In this document: positions 29,701-43,984 of the stretch, piece by piece
Layout: the number at the start of each line of letters is the position of its first letter
How positions within the stretch are numbered: the first letter of the stretch is position 1
Source of the DNA: Hepsetus odoe
Taxonomy: Eukaryota; Chordata; Actinopteri; Characiformes; Hepsetidae
Direction: 5' to 3'
Length of the DNA stretch: 64,000 bases
Assembly: GCA_017165825.1 (NCBI GenBank)
Contig: CM029385.1
Span: 1,594,837 to 1,658,836 of the forward strand
Notes under the pieces: model-generated
The model's input: the letters and a program-made list of their open reading frames with translations, nothing else
Database searches by the model: none
Told to the model about the DNA's origin: nothing
Position numbers and translations under genes: made by a program

Positions 29701-32700
29701 TGATTGGTTAATCCGCACGGTGATCTACGTCTGAAGCTTCAAGCAGAACAAAGCGTCTAACTTAAGACACGAAGCAGTGAAGAGACATGTGTGGATGATT
29801 CCAGATGATCAGCTGATTCCTTCACTGCTGATGCTGAACACTGAGCGGAGAACCCCTTTAACAAGAACCTTGTATTTTTAGACACCTTGCAGCCTGGAGC
29901 ACTAAAACATTTGTTCCCATTTTTCATTTAATCCTCAATCTGACATTGATCAGACAGGCTGACAGGCAGAATTTTTCCACTAAAAAGGCCCAGCCGAAAT
30001 ACAAAGAAACGAGGGGTTGAGGTAGCTTTGAAGACTTTTGAGCAGCAGTGTACATCAAACCGAGCGAGCCAGTATCAGTATCAGATGGGAGGGGTTGTTT
30101 AGCAGTTTTTACCTCTGGTCCAGGTGGGCCTGGTGGTCCAGGAGGTCCAAGGTCACCCGTTTTCCCCTTTCAAAAAACAGAAAATCGACACACGTTAGCA
30201 GACGTCTTTGAAGGCCTCGCTGACTCGGGCTGATTTTCTGGGTGATATTAGCATTCTTAACAGCGCGGCTGCCTTAAGTGTGACCGGTTCTACTGTCGAC
30301 CTGTGATGATGTTTGATGATCGGCAAGCGCTGTGAAGTTACAGCGGCAGCCCAACACAAAAACAAACTGCTGTTGATGCTCACGCAAGTCATGGCAGAGC
30401 TCCTTCCTCTCCCGATGCCAGGTTAAATCGCTTTTTAAACAAAGACAAGACGCCAATCAGCTGCAAGCTCTGTCTTGCAAATCTCAAGGCCAGTGAAGCT
30501 TTGCTCATGTAAGCACATGGTGCTCCACGAAGAGAGTCTACTGGAGGCTAAGCAGGTGTTTCCGACATGCATAAAACAAACATGCGAGCAGCCATTGTTC
30601 TTAAACAGCTGGAAGAGTGCCAGCAGATTCTTAAATACACCACAGTTTTCTCAGTAATGAGATGCTGCGCTAACGGCTGGGTAGCGTACCGCTGGTCCGG
30701 GTTTCCCACGTGGGCCGGGTGGTCCAGGACTTCCAGCAGTCCCCTGTACAAACAACGACGTAAAAAAAATATTACCATTCTCATTAAGTCGTTACGTAAA
30801 TAACCTTGAACTCATGATCGTCCGCAAGAATGATCTTGAGAACCTCGTTTTACATGAAGGTTCAATAAAGTTTCAAAGCCAATGAAACCTTGATCTAATG
30901 GGGAATTTGACTGATTTTTCCTAAATTTCCATTTTATTCCACTTTATTATTCAAGCGAGTCCCTTGATGTTGAACAAAGGGATTTTTCCCCCCCACAGGA
31001 AGTTGCTCCACATAATGTTTATGATGCCCGAAGCAGTGTTTTATCAGAGTTCGGGGAAGATTTTGGACAATTTCATGGCGGGAGGCAAAGTAGGTGCCCA
31101 AAAAAGTGATTTTACCATCAATTTAAACACCCAGAAGACATGATGATGGACTGCTGGGATTTTAAAGCCTTTATTTTGGGACTGGTTCTGTTCGGCACCA
31201 CTGTAAAGGAACCTGAACTGGTACGTTTCTCTACCGGGAACAACTTCGCACCAAACTCGCTTTAATTTCCACGTGAATCGCCCATTTATGCAAATCTGGA
31301 AAATCAGTGGAATCCCCCATTTAGGGATGGTACTGGTAGTATTGGGATACATTTGTTTTCGAAGCAAGATCAATCAGATTCGCCTACCTTGTCACCTTGG
31401 AAACCATATTCTCCAGGCTCCCCTCTCGTTCCAGGCTCTCCCTAAATTATACGCCATCACAGAGAGATTATAGGCTAAAGCAGATTAGCGCAGCGTCCGT
31501 GTAGTTTCACATCAACAGACTAACTACTAACTAAACTACGTTTAACTGGAAGTTTTATTACGAGGGAAACTTTCACGCAAATATGGTGGATCGAGACAGT
31601 TACAGATTCACTGCAATAATAGAAATATTTAGATCACCTTATCACCTTTCAATCCTGGTGGCCCCACCCCTCCCGCCAGGCCCTGCCAAAGACAGAAGAG
31701 ATTTTTTAACAGATATTTTTCATCGTCCTCCAGTGAGGCGACGATGTGTGCGTGGACGTTACCTGAGGTCCCACAATGCCAGGCAGTCCACGAGGTCCCT
31801 CGGGCCCAGGGTCACCCTGGAGAAGACAGAGACGACTGGAAGTCAAGGTCAACTTTTATTAAGGTGTTAAATAGCTCAATGAGGTCACACAAAATTTGGT
31901 GGTGTTGGTTCTTTATGCAAATCCCACCAAATCTGAAAGTCTAAAGTCTGATGAAATACACTGAAAGCTATCGACTAATCATTTCCTGTAATTAGCAGAA
32001 TTGCGAACTCACTGATGTTTTTAACATGTAATTTCATCATTACTTACAATTATTTACATAAAAACATCATTATTTACAAGTCAGATCCAGACAACTGCCT
32101 CTAAGAGCTCCCTCGTGGAATCGTATCACACAAACTGCTCGTGAATGAACCTGTAATGGCCGTTTCTTCACTTGTTGAGCTGGGACAGACTCCAAACCCG
32201 GGCTCGCATAAGCAGCTCAGATAAAAGTTGAATGGTTATGAATACGGTGCCTGATGCCTGAGACATTTTATATGATCATTTTGAGAAGTTTGGTCCTGCA
32301 ACCAATTTCTGGTGGAGAGGTTTGGTCCTTGAAACCCAATTTCTGGTGGAGAGGTTTGGTCCTTGAAACCCAATTTCTGGTGGAAGGATACATGCAGGGT
32401 ATTGTCTGGTAAAACAGCCCCTCAAAGATCAGCGGCAGGTTTGGATAAGATAAGTGTGATTTGAGTCGTGTACATGACCTTTCTGTGTTCACCACCACTG
32501 TAAAGGACGATTCATTTCTCATCAAACCTTCCAAACTACTTGTCGACCGAATAATTATGCTGGGACGTTAGAAAGTTGGTGGAACAGAGTCTGGAGTGAA
32601 GCTGAAGTGGGTAATTTAATGACTGGGGATGTCTTATTCAGCAGACCTTCAGCTTTTCTGGGGACGGTGGTGGCCTAGTGCTAAAGCAATTTATCCTATG

Positions 32701-35700
32701 ATTGGACGGTTGTGGGTTTGAGTTCCTGACCAGGCTACCCTGAGGCATCCTTGAGGAATGTACCGTCCCCAACACTACTCTCTGGGCACTGGATGCATGG
32801 CTGCACACTGCTGCACTATGTGATGGGTTAAATACAGAGCACTGTTGTACTGTGGCAAGTTCACAATGACAAGTTGTCACTTTCACTTTACCCCACTTCA
32901 GTTGCCAGGGCAACTGGAAGAAAGGTGATCAGGTTCAATTCGTAGATAAATATTAAGGATACATAGATCCTTACTCGATACTGTACTGTAACATCATCAC
33001 TAATTATCAGATGCTTCTGAAGACTCTGATAAAACGTCAGGTGTTGCAAAACTGGAGCAGGGTTTAGCACTGTTGGCCTTCTTCATTTTGCACTGAAGAC
33101 AAGTTTATGTGGAAATCTTCAATCCATCTTCTCCCATGTTGTGACAGCAAGTCCTGCATTCCAAGGGTGTCATTGCTCTTCAGAAAAGGTCCAAAGCACT
33201 GGTCTGTTTCTTGAGCACTTACTTGCAGGTTTCTAAAAAAAGAAAGAAAGAAAAACACTCCAGGGCTTGGAGAACGTTGACATTGACCAGTCTTATCCTG
33301 AAGGATCAGGTGGACACCAAGCCACAGGTTTACCGCCAGCAGGAAGGAGGTTTTCCAACATCAGAGATACAAGGAACTGAGAGAAAGGTTTTAGACTTCT
33401 CTTTCAGGAAAAAATGTGGAATTAGGTGCTTTATTTATCAGGCATTGCTTAGCTTATTTCTGTGGCTTAAGGTTTAGGTCCATTGGAAATATCTGCAGAA
33501 TTAGCAGAGTGCTAGCGAGAAGATGGATCTTACTAGGTGCCATGGTGCTGAACCACAGTAATAACTGGACTTAGGAACAAAGCTAAACCTGAACGAAGGA
33601 ACAAAGCTAAACCCACCTAAACCTAATTCTCAATATTAACACACTCCCTGACCCTCCAAACCTCAATCTAAAGAAGAGCTATGGAATGTCCTTCAGGAAG
33701 CATGGACGCTATTCCTAAAGACAACTTAAAAAAAACAAAAGAAAAAAAAAAGCTCATCTAAGAGAGTTCCGCCTGTGCTCTGGAATAATGGTGGTCATTT
33801 CAAATATTCACTTTAAAGCTGGTTTGAATTGAACAAGCTCCGTTTGTGTTTAGACTGGATTTACATGAATTTTTCCACTGAATCATTAAACACTTTCTCT
33901 TTTTCCTACAAAACAGGAAGAAATGAGGGGGGCTCAAGACTTTTGCAGAGAACCACACATCCATCTACATGTAATACAAAAGCCAAAGGAAGCTCAGTTG
34001 CTGACTAAGATCTAACATTAGCTAATGTACCCCCAGCAATGGTCCGGGCGGCTGTGAAAGGTCTCCGTCTGGTTATCTTGCTCAGAAAAGAGATTCTTCA
34101 CTTGTCCGATGATCTTCAACTTCATCCAACAGCTTACCGTGGTACCAGCAACCTCAGCACACCATTAGAAAGGACGTGTGGCATGAGAGAGAGCAGTGCA
34201 GCTGGAGCCGTGTTAAAGCAATAGGAATCAGGGAGGAGGGGGGAGCGTAAGGCCCTGATGGTTCGGTGGGATGAAGACAAATCACTCACATCATAAAAGC
34301 CCTTTTTCAGCTGGCGGCATGTGATGAAAAGAGAGGACGAGGACGGGCCATAACGCGCTATTGTCCTCACAAATATTTCCAGAAAACTGCTTGATCTGAA
34401 GGCACACTGACACAGAGGATGGACAGGGTACAAGATTTCTTAACACTTCCAAGCACGACCAGGAACACATTCAGGCCAAACTACAGGACAATCCCATTCA
34501 GCTGGGAAGTTTATCCAGCAGTTGTTGTTGAACGTGTGTGTTTCCACCACCACCGTTTCCTAGTGAAGTATCCAAACGTCCACTGCTGCTCAGAGGCAGG
34601 ATTCTTGCTAAATGTTGCCCGTAGAGGACCCGATTGCATCTCTAGTCTTAGATAAAGCTTATGTCCATTAGTCCAAAGTATTCGACTGGAGTAGTTTCAC
34701 ACTGGAGAAGATTAATGAGCATGAAACGGAACATTTTTATTTATTGTCATGACAGGGTCCTCACGAGTGGTCACTGATTGGCTTGAGGAGTATCAAACTG
34801 ATATAAATCATACTCTGTGGCCTCAAATGCCCCCAGATTCACCTCACTGAGCAGACGCTCTTCTCCAGAGCGACTTCCAGGTCCTGATTACAGGGACAGT
34901 CTCCCTGGAGCAACTTTTTAGGGTTCAGGGTTTTGGGTCGGGAACCCAAAGATGGCGGTGCCGGAGGTGGTATTCGAATCTGCCACCAGGCGACCCCCAG
35001 CATTGGGTTCGCGAGCAAAAAACCCTAAACCCCGAGTCTGATTGGGATGAATGGTGTTCCATCTCCCTGGTGCAGCTCCAGACTCGTGTTCCTACCTTAC
35101 TAAGACACTTTGTTGTTTTTGCGTTGATTTGTCACCCGTCTGTAAGTCCTGCTAGGTTACAGGTTCTCTTGTGCAAGTGAGGAAGACAGAACAAATAATC
35201 AACAAGGGAAAACAAATGAATGTACAATCTCCACCAGAAGGAAGAGGAAAAACCTAATTGTCTGGACCAAAACGCAAAGTCTGTTCCACCAACTGAGGAA
35301 CCGGAGCACCAAAGAAGCGCGAAAGCGATTCCATCTGTCTGAAAGCTGTGGGACTGTACATGTGATTCTCATAATAAGGGGACACTTCAAGCTCTGTTGT
35401 CTGCAACCAAGGAAGAGAAGAGGCTCAGCTTCACCCTCACACCAAGTGCCTGGTCTCTTACATGAAAAATAACGATAAAAAAAGACTTTCCATCTGGAAG
35501 TGATCTAGGTATCCCCAAACACTCAGTGTGTTGCCAAGTCACTGGTGGTTTCCTAAACATGACTGAGTAAAAGTGGCCAGAGTGCAACATCGATCATGTC
35601 CGAGATCAAGCCACCAACATGTCAGCTTTGGGAACGGCTGGTCCGAGCACTTTTAAACGTGGAACCGTGACTCTCTGGAGCTTCTGGGCGGCTCTGAAAA

Positions 35701-38700
35701 GTGCAGGTGAGCAGTAAAAGTGAGGGTCATCCCGTGTGTCGCACATCCAACCGGTTCTGAGCTTCTGGAAGATTGAAGCTGGGGTTTCCTCTCGTCTCTC
35801 ACGCCATATGTTTCCCATTCCGCATGGTCTGACCAGCACACGCTCCGTCATGGCCGACAAATCGGTTGTGAGTCACCGCTCACAAGGATTGGATTGGATC
35901 AAAGTACTTTTATGTAACTATATATGAAGAAATGAGGCCCTCTCCACCAATGTGCAGATGCTAAGCTCCTCAATCAAAAATCTACAACGACAGCTTAAGA
36001 AGGACCAGAACATGCAGCAGTCAGAGTTACTCTGGACTAAACCTGTCACACCTTTGGTCCACCGCACGTCCTCGTTTATTTAAAAGAACTGTTGGTGCCT
36101 CGTGTGTCTTGGAGGAAGCATGTGCTAGTCTTCAGTTCCCAGCCTAGAAGCGTTACGTAACAGGAGACCGAATGGAAAGAGGTAATAATAAAGTGCCATA
36201 GAGTGTCGTAGAAGATCATCCATTAAACTGTCATTCTCATTGGTCCATGGAAGCCTATCGCAGTGCTCATTGGGTAAAAGCTGAGATCCAGATCGCCCAC
36301 CGGATGTGCACATCTGCCTGAAGAAACTGGAGTTCCTGAGTACACCCACACAGGCACTGCCACTGGGCAGAGGTTAGGGGACTAAGCTGTTAATTGGAAG
36401 GTCACTAGTTTGAGTCCCAGACCAGCAGGCATCCATGAACAAGGTACCGTCCTCAGCACCGCTCCCCAGGCCCTGAATATAATGAGCTAAATTCAGAGGT
36501 GCACTTCATTGCGGTTCACTATGTGCTGTGTTCAATGACAGTCACTTTCACTTTCACACGAGGAGAACATGCATCCTCCACACAGAAAGAACCCAGGCAA
36601 CCTCCTCCCGAGACCCTGGGTGGGATCCGTGGCTCAGATAATGGATGGAAGGTCCTTTAAAGAACCAGGTTTGTGAATGTTAACCTGACATTTAAGTATC
36701 CTCCAAATAATCTACAGCTTCTATACCATTTTCCTCCTCTGTAACTCCAATTCCACCTCTTTATTGAGTGTGTAACTCCTTTCCTCTTGTGGTTAGGGTT
36801 AGGCTCAACAAAAGCGCACTGTTTCTGATCATCAGACTACCTGTCCTGATTAAGCCAAGCCTATTCCACCCTGCCAGTTTCTAGCGAGACGGTGAATATT
36901 TTCTCTTTCTCTATTGTTTCTGAAGGAAAATATATCTCTCCACCTTATCCAGCTGAGAAATGTTCAGCCGCTGACTTTCTCGCGGCCCTCTAATGGTCCT
37001 AATCCACTCTTGGCACCGAGTCTGGCCGGGCAGAGTGTCGTGCAGTAAAGCAGCACTAACAGGTGCTGGGGTGAGCTGCCACTGAAAACAAATGACCTTG
37101 GCCTCCGAGTGTAAATGCCCCTTTCAGCAAGGAAAAGAGGGGAGATCCATCAGCCTCAGCTCAGCTCCACGCTCGCTCAGTACGGCCGACAGACGCACAG
37201 ACGAAGAAGACAAAGCTGAAGAAGCTCGGCTGCTGTGAAAAACGGCCAGCTTTGGTGAAAAATCATTGGAAGTGGGTCTCCTGTTCTTTGGCGAAGAAAT
37301 CACAAGACCAAGTACAGAGCCTGGAATTGCGAAACCGTGGCCGGTTTATTTTCTATCACCGTTCAGCTCGGAGCAGTTTCATGCGGCGCTGATGACAGAT
37401 CAGCAGTTTGCCTCGCCTCTGAGTCGCTGGGCATCTGTGTGTGTTTATTTTACTTTACTCTCCTCTGCAGACGATCGATCATGATCAATATTCTACTCTA
37501 TAAACTCTAGAAGTGTATAGTCACCCAAATTATTGCACTGGAATTTCTGTTTAGGGATCCAAGATCTGTAGGTTGCCCCGAGGCACCCGTGATCGAGGTA
37601 CTGTCCCCATCACTGCTCCCCGAGCGCTGGATATGGCCTCCCCACTGCGGTGTGTGGGTTTAAAGCAGAGGATTCATTTTGTTGTGTTTCACAATGGCAG
37701 TCACTTTCACTTTCAACTATTCCACCAAGCCAGCCAGAAACTTGCCTGCTCTTCAGCACTTCTTGTCTCTGACCTCATACTAGACAACATGGCCAGAAGA
37801 GTGTGGACACACCTAGCCACTTTTAGCTTCACACTTTGCTACCACACATAGAAAATCGAGCCCAATGCAACCTCCACAGAAAACGCCACCGGTGGGTCGA
37901 GGTGAGATTAAACCCCGCCAACTTTGCCCATGTTCGCCTTCCCTGACCTGCCCTGATCTGTCAAGCTGCATATTTTTAGGAAAGCATTAAGGACATGCGC
38001 TGATTCAGCTCATGAAGCTTGAAGAGAGGCGCCACTGATTGCATCAATAGCATCGTTTACTAAAGTGTCAGAAAGAGCCTCTGGAGGCAACATTAGGAGC
38101 TACAAGCCTGAGATCACAAAAAGTGGCTGCTGCTGGGGCAGTGGAAACATGTTCCCTGGAGTGATGAATCATGGCCGTCTGGCAGTCTGACGGATGAATG
38201 TGGGTTTGGTGGATGCCAGGAGAACTGAACCTGCTGCCAAAATTTTGATAGAGGACACACTCACTCTGAGGCCGGGAAAGCCACTCGTGCCAGTTGGTCC
38301 AACAGGTCCCTGTGAGAAACATGGACAAAGCAAACAATTACGAAATGTACATTAGTCACACCGAAAGTCTCCAGTGTCTCCCGGAGACAGTGAGTCAACC
38401 CGGAGAGCGACTTCACCTCTCTGCTGTAATACAGGAAAGCGATAGCAGGGGTCAAACAGATTCGCTTGGGCTGGTCTACAGACACAGTTCTCCTTCAGAT
38501 CTGTCCAGTTCAGACAGGTGGACTCAAAAGTTGAGCTTATTTCCCTAAGACAGCCCTCCACCCGGTCAACAGACTACAGAAGTGGACGTACCTCTTTCCC
38601 ATCCGGTCCGACCGGGCCCCTCTCCCCGGCATCACCGACCACACCCTATGGGAAAAACACACAGTGCACCGCGTGGCATGTTAATTTGCCTGACCGGTTT

Positions 38701-41700
38701 AAAACACACTTCCAGCATTTCACAATATTAGCACCCCAAGGATTACTGATGGACAGGTGACCTGTTCGGGGTGTTTCTCCTCCGTTTGCCCCATGAGTGC
38801 TGGGACAAGCTACAGCGTGAGAGGCCTGTATGAAGCAGGGCAGGTGGATCTGCTGCATGTTTTAGACTCCACAGACCTTTGAACGTCTTCCACCCAACTC
38901 TCATCCACCTGGCTTTATCCTTAGACCCTGGGAGCAGCGCCCAGCTGGCAAAGATCACCCGCTTGTGCTGCTGTTGTTGCCCTGACGTGTTTTTACAAGA
39001 CTAACGCAACAGGAAGGAGATCGACTGGTGGCTGTCGGTGACTGAATGCACAGCTGACATTATAAATGTGTGACTGATTTCGTGTGTGGCAGTTAAATCA
39101 CAGTTATAGTTATTAGGAAGTTCTCTCTCTGCTGGTACGGACCTGTCCCCTTCTGTCTTCGTATGTGAAGCACCGTCCCTCCTCCCTCTACAGGTAAAAC
39201 ACCACCCCAACGATCTCTGCAGGTAAATTCATACCCCTCTCTTTCATTTCTGAGGAAGCACTGACCCTCCTTCCTCTAAAGATAAAGCACCACCCCTTCT
39301 CTCGACAGGTAAAACATCACCCCCTGCTCTCTAAAAGCACTGCTCACGGCTCTCTACAGGCAAAGCACCCTCCTTTCTTTCACTAAAGGTAAAGCACCGC
39401 CCCCTTATCTACAGGTAAAGGACCACCCACTTCTCTCTACAGGTAAAGCACCACCCACTTCTCTCTACAGGTAAAGCACCACCCACTTCTCTCTACCGGT
39501 AAAGCACCACCCACTTCTCTCTTCCTTTGAAGCACCGCCCACTTCTTTCTACAGGTAAAGGACCGCCCTCTTCTCTCTACCGGTAAAGCACCACCCACTT
39601 CTCTCTACCGATAAAGCATCACCCCTCTCTCTACCTCTGAAGCACCGCCCCCTTCTCGCTACCTCTGAAGCACCGCCCCCTTCTCGCTACCTCTGAAGCA
39701 CCGCCCCCTTCTCGCTACCTCTGAAGCACCGCCCCCTTCTCTCTACTGGTAAAACATTGCCCACTTCGCTCTTTCTTGCAGGAAACTTCACTCCCTCCAC
39801 TTGCTGCTAAAGTTCTCTCTGCAGCTAACGACAGGAGAGCACGTTATACATCGGTACATTTACACAGAGAACTTGAAAGCCATCGTTTCTTACCTGTCTG
39901 CCTTTGGGACCTTTCTTCCCCACCGGGCCTGGAATCCCCTGCAGAACGAGCAGAAAGATTCAGAACAGAGCGACAGACGAAGCTGTTACACACGAAATGA
40001 GCCCAGACATAAAAATCCCCAAATCTATACTTTTATTCAGGTGTTTTCACTGTTTTTAGTCCCAAACTTCATGCCTGTCCCGGACGGTGTCTTGGGATTA
40101 TTATGGGCTGTGGGGCTTTGCTGATAGCAGCACTTGGAAGTGAGAGAGTTCTGCTGCATCCTCACGCCTGTGTGTGATTAAACAGGCCTGCACGCCACAC
40201 AGTAAACGTCAGTAATAAAACCCGAGCTTTTTAAACATACACCAGATGGACGTGCTGAGGAAAACAATAATTAAACAAAGACATAAACTCTCAAGCTTTC
40301 AGAGTAATTAGACAGTTTGGAAATCTTAACTCTAAAGTGTTACCATATATCACTTCTAACGTAACAATAAAAACACGGACTTCATTTCATTCTGGGATGC
40401 TGGTGACCTTCAAACAGCAAAGGAACAGAAGGCAACAAGACCACAAATTAAAAACACTAATACTGGATTTCACAACTTTTCCCAGTGCAGTCAAGGGCCC
40501 GACCAACCCGCCTCATTCCTACAGCTACGCTGTCGGTCCTGCACTGTAGGTAAATCTGCTGAAGGTAAAGGGTTGGTAGAATCTGGCAAAAGAAAACCAC
40601 AGATTTTATTCATATAAGGCATCTTTTTATTGGGAATATCCATGTTTCAATAGTGCTTATGCTCATAACAGAGGATCATGATCTAATAAAAACGAAAATA
40701 TGTTGAAGGCGTTGTTTCAAAAATGGGCAAAGAATCCTCACCAGCGATGGGTTGGGTTTGTATGTGCTGACGTCCCAGTGTACCCCACATTTACCCCACC
40801 CGGGATGGGCCGCGGCCTTCCACCTGACCCCCACAGGCAGCTCAATCAGGATTTGCGCAATGCTTTCTATTGTTAGACGGAGCAATAACTCTAAGTGGGC
40901 CAATCGTAGACTCACGGTCGCAAACTATTAAACGACATTATTGTTTGTGGAAATGATGAGTATTATTTGCAGCTTTGTGCTGCTTACAATAAAAGCTTCT
41001 TTAGGTTTACGTGCCCAAATACGGAACGCAGAGAGAGAAGGGGCGGAACCTAGGTGCCAGCAAGCTTACCAATCAGAGCACACTAGGCATACAGGATGGA
41101 GGGAGCTTTAAAAGATAGAGGGGGTCACAGACCGTTTCAGACTCAGGATCATAACTGAACTGAAAATGATGTACAGTATGAGAAAGCTAAGGCCTTTGTG
41201 GAACTTATATTTTGGACATTATGAATAAAATTATATTAATTATAAACGAAGCATGATCGAGCCCCTTTATTGGTAAATGAATCTTATTTTAACGTTTTGA
41301 AGCATCTTATTGGATTAATAAATTACCCAAATGAAGGTTAACCCATCATGAAGATGCGGCTTTGTGATCTTCAGCCGAGACCAAGCTTTCGGTTTGTTCA
41401 GCCGCTAATCCGGGAAAGAAATAACGCAGCGCTTACAACACGGAACACTTGTTGATTTCTTCAGAATCATGTGATGCTTCTGCACAAGTCCAAACGAGTG
41501 AACAACGTGTGCACATTGGAGAGAATATATTCCAAAGGTGAAATCATTTCCATGGTAAGACTTGGTCTATCCCTCATGTAAAAAGGGCAAAAGAATTTCA
41601 CCACAACTCTGGTAACCTGATCATATCAAACTGGGGACTAGAGTCCCAGATGTTTAGCAACAACGAGGACTGTTATCAATCTGCTGTAGCAGAAACTACA

Positions 41701-43501
41701 TGCAGGCTGAAAGCCTCACTCTGGAGATACATATTCTGTTTAAAAACAACTGCAAGTTGAAGACCGTTCCTTCTCTACCTTGTGTGTCCCGTTAACTTCA
41801 GCAAACGGAGGCTCAAATTCCTCCGGACTACATGTAATTACGAGCGAGGCGCACCGTTGCCCCATAATTGGAGCAATTTTACCTGCCACTCAAACCGGGC
41901 CCCTCCCAGCCAACGAGTCATGCAGTGTTTGGTTGCACACGGGACAGGAGACTTACTCTCTCACCCTCTAGGCCTGGTGGTCCTGCCACACCTGGGGGTC
42001 CGATAAATCCCTGCCATCCGGAAAAGACAAAGACACAAGGGGGTTAGAGGTATGTGTTACACAGAGCTCCATCAATGTGCTTTTATCACCGTATAAAAAA
42101 GCAATAAAGTAGGATTACAGCTCAGATACATTATCTGTGAAGCAATATAACAGACTACGCAGAAGCACCGGACTTGTAAAGATGAAAGTGGGTGGAAAAC
42201 ACTTTGGGGCAGAATTGATCGCCACAGGAATCTGGGTCCAGCAGGAGGGTCATTTCACCCTGTTTAGATTCTGGACATTCATTTTTTTTTGCATGAAATC
42301 AAGCATCGGCCTTTCAAATAAACCACGGGGGTCGAACCAGCCCACTGGGGACAGATTATAATCCGTTAAAGGAGACGAAGACTCTATCTTTGGCTAAATC
42401 GCAGTTTGGAGTATCTGTGACATTATTGAGAAACGTAAAAGCAGCTGATGATCCAAAAGCCACCGTCATGTCTTGTTCGCTTGCTCTGCTCTGTAAAGTG
42501 ACCTTGGGTTCGAGAAAGGCGCTATATAAATAAAAATTATTATTATTATTAGTCCTGCTCAGAACAACGTTTAACTGTGTATTAGAAGGAACGCAGGTAT
42601 GGCTCTAATATGCACCTGATCACCTTTTCAGGTTCTAGATCGAGTTCAGTTGACTGATGAATGATGGTCTATAATCAACAGAGCTCAACATGAACTCAAG
42701 CTCGTTCTTAACTTTCCACTGGATGCTGGCTAGCTGGCTTAAAATGTGTCGAATCATCAAACCCAGGATTTACAGTACGTTTCAAAAGTGCTGACTTCAG
42801 CCGGAACCCTGTTTGGTGCTCCACCTTCATATATAAACGAGTAAAAGATCGATTTAATAACATAAAATGTGATATTTAGCCTCGTTTACTGGAATATTTT
42901 ATTCTCGCATGAACCAACAAACTCCGTTCATGCTAACCTGTGTGTATGAGTGTGTGCCGGGTCGTGCCGAGCGCAGAGATCCTGAAGGCTGGAAGTGGTT
43001 CGAGGTGGATTAGGGAGGAGAGTGAGTTCAGCTGAGGATCTGACTTGCATTATTTGAATAAAGCATCGGTAACTGACACTCTGCTGAAGGGTTAACCGTC
43101 CGTTTGATGAACGTCGCTGTAAAAGCAATACTGCGATGTGGAATTCTGTCCACATCGTGTAGCCCTGCTTCTGGTGCACTTCAGGCATGAAGCTTTACTG
43201 GAAAATTCTCCACCAATTACAAAGAGCTGCCTGAAGGGATTGAGGGATATGCACACGCTGAACTTTGCATATAAGGACTGGCTGGGCCTCTGAAGCTCCA
43301 AGAAACGAGAAAAGGCCCAACGTTGATGAGAAGACATGTAGGAATACTTTAGGCTTCTTTTGTAAGACGAGAGAACTTTCTTCAGTCCTCGGATTTTCAG
43401 AATATCATTTAATGTGGTTGAAGGTTGAGGAATTATTTAGTTAAGTCGTTAATCTTTTGGATTTGTCACGTCTTAATTCACAGTAAACGTAATAGCACAA
43501 C

Positions 43502-43554
<53 letters not shown>

Positions 43555-43692
43555 CAGGGAGAGAGAGAGAGAGAGAGAGAGAGAAGAGAAGCAGAGAAGA
43601 GAGAGAGAGAGAAGCAGAGAGAGAGAGGAGAGAGAGAGAGAGAGGAGAGAGAGAGAAGCTGAGAGAGAGAGAAGCAGGGAGAGAGAGAAGCG

Positions 43693-43726
<34 letters not shown>

Positions 43727-43742
43727 AAGGAGAGAGAGAGTT

Positions 43743-43788
<46 letters not shown>

Positions 43789-43945
43789 CAGGAGAGAGAG
43801 AGAGAGAGAGAGAAAGCAGGAGAGAGAGAGAGAGAGAGAGCAGGAGAGATGGTCAGTACTATGTTACGTTCTGCTCTCTTGTTAAGTGAAATCACATGTA
43901 CAATCACTCAAAGATGAAAAAAGATTAATGGAAACCAGCTTAACT

Positions 43946-43984
<39 letters not shown>

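Larger units (their letters stand above)
31817..38264. other. 6.4 kb intron between exons 10 and 11
   Basis: Holds four SINE copies (32660, 34840, 36345 and 37553), a Tc1-like remnant near 33.7 kb, and a 34-bp tandem repeat at 32285. The rest (33.0-33.5, 34.0-34.8, 35.0-36.3 and 36.6-37.5 kb) is unrecognised and has no collagen-like exon. Confidence 0.7.

Noticed and set aside
30430..30545. BED-zinc-finger-like string (CKLCLANLKAS) on the plus strand
   Set aside because: Too short, interrupted by a stop, and without a downstream hAT transposase match that I can see.
37905..37955. Possible extra helix exon (GRSGK...) after an AG on the minus strand
   Set aside because: Gly spacing fails after two triplets, and exons 10 and 11 are already consecutive by comparison with human COL24A1.
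43425..43907. Long Glu/Arg-rich and Ser/Leu-rich frames
   Set aside because: Both are translations of a (GA)n tract on the two strands. The same applies at 16104-16518 and 61609-62006.
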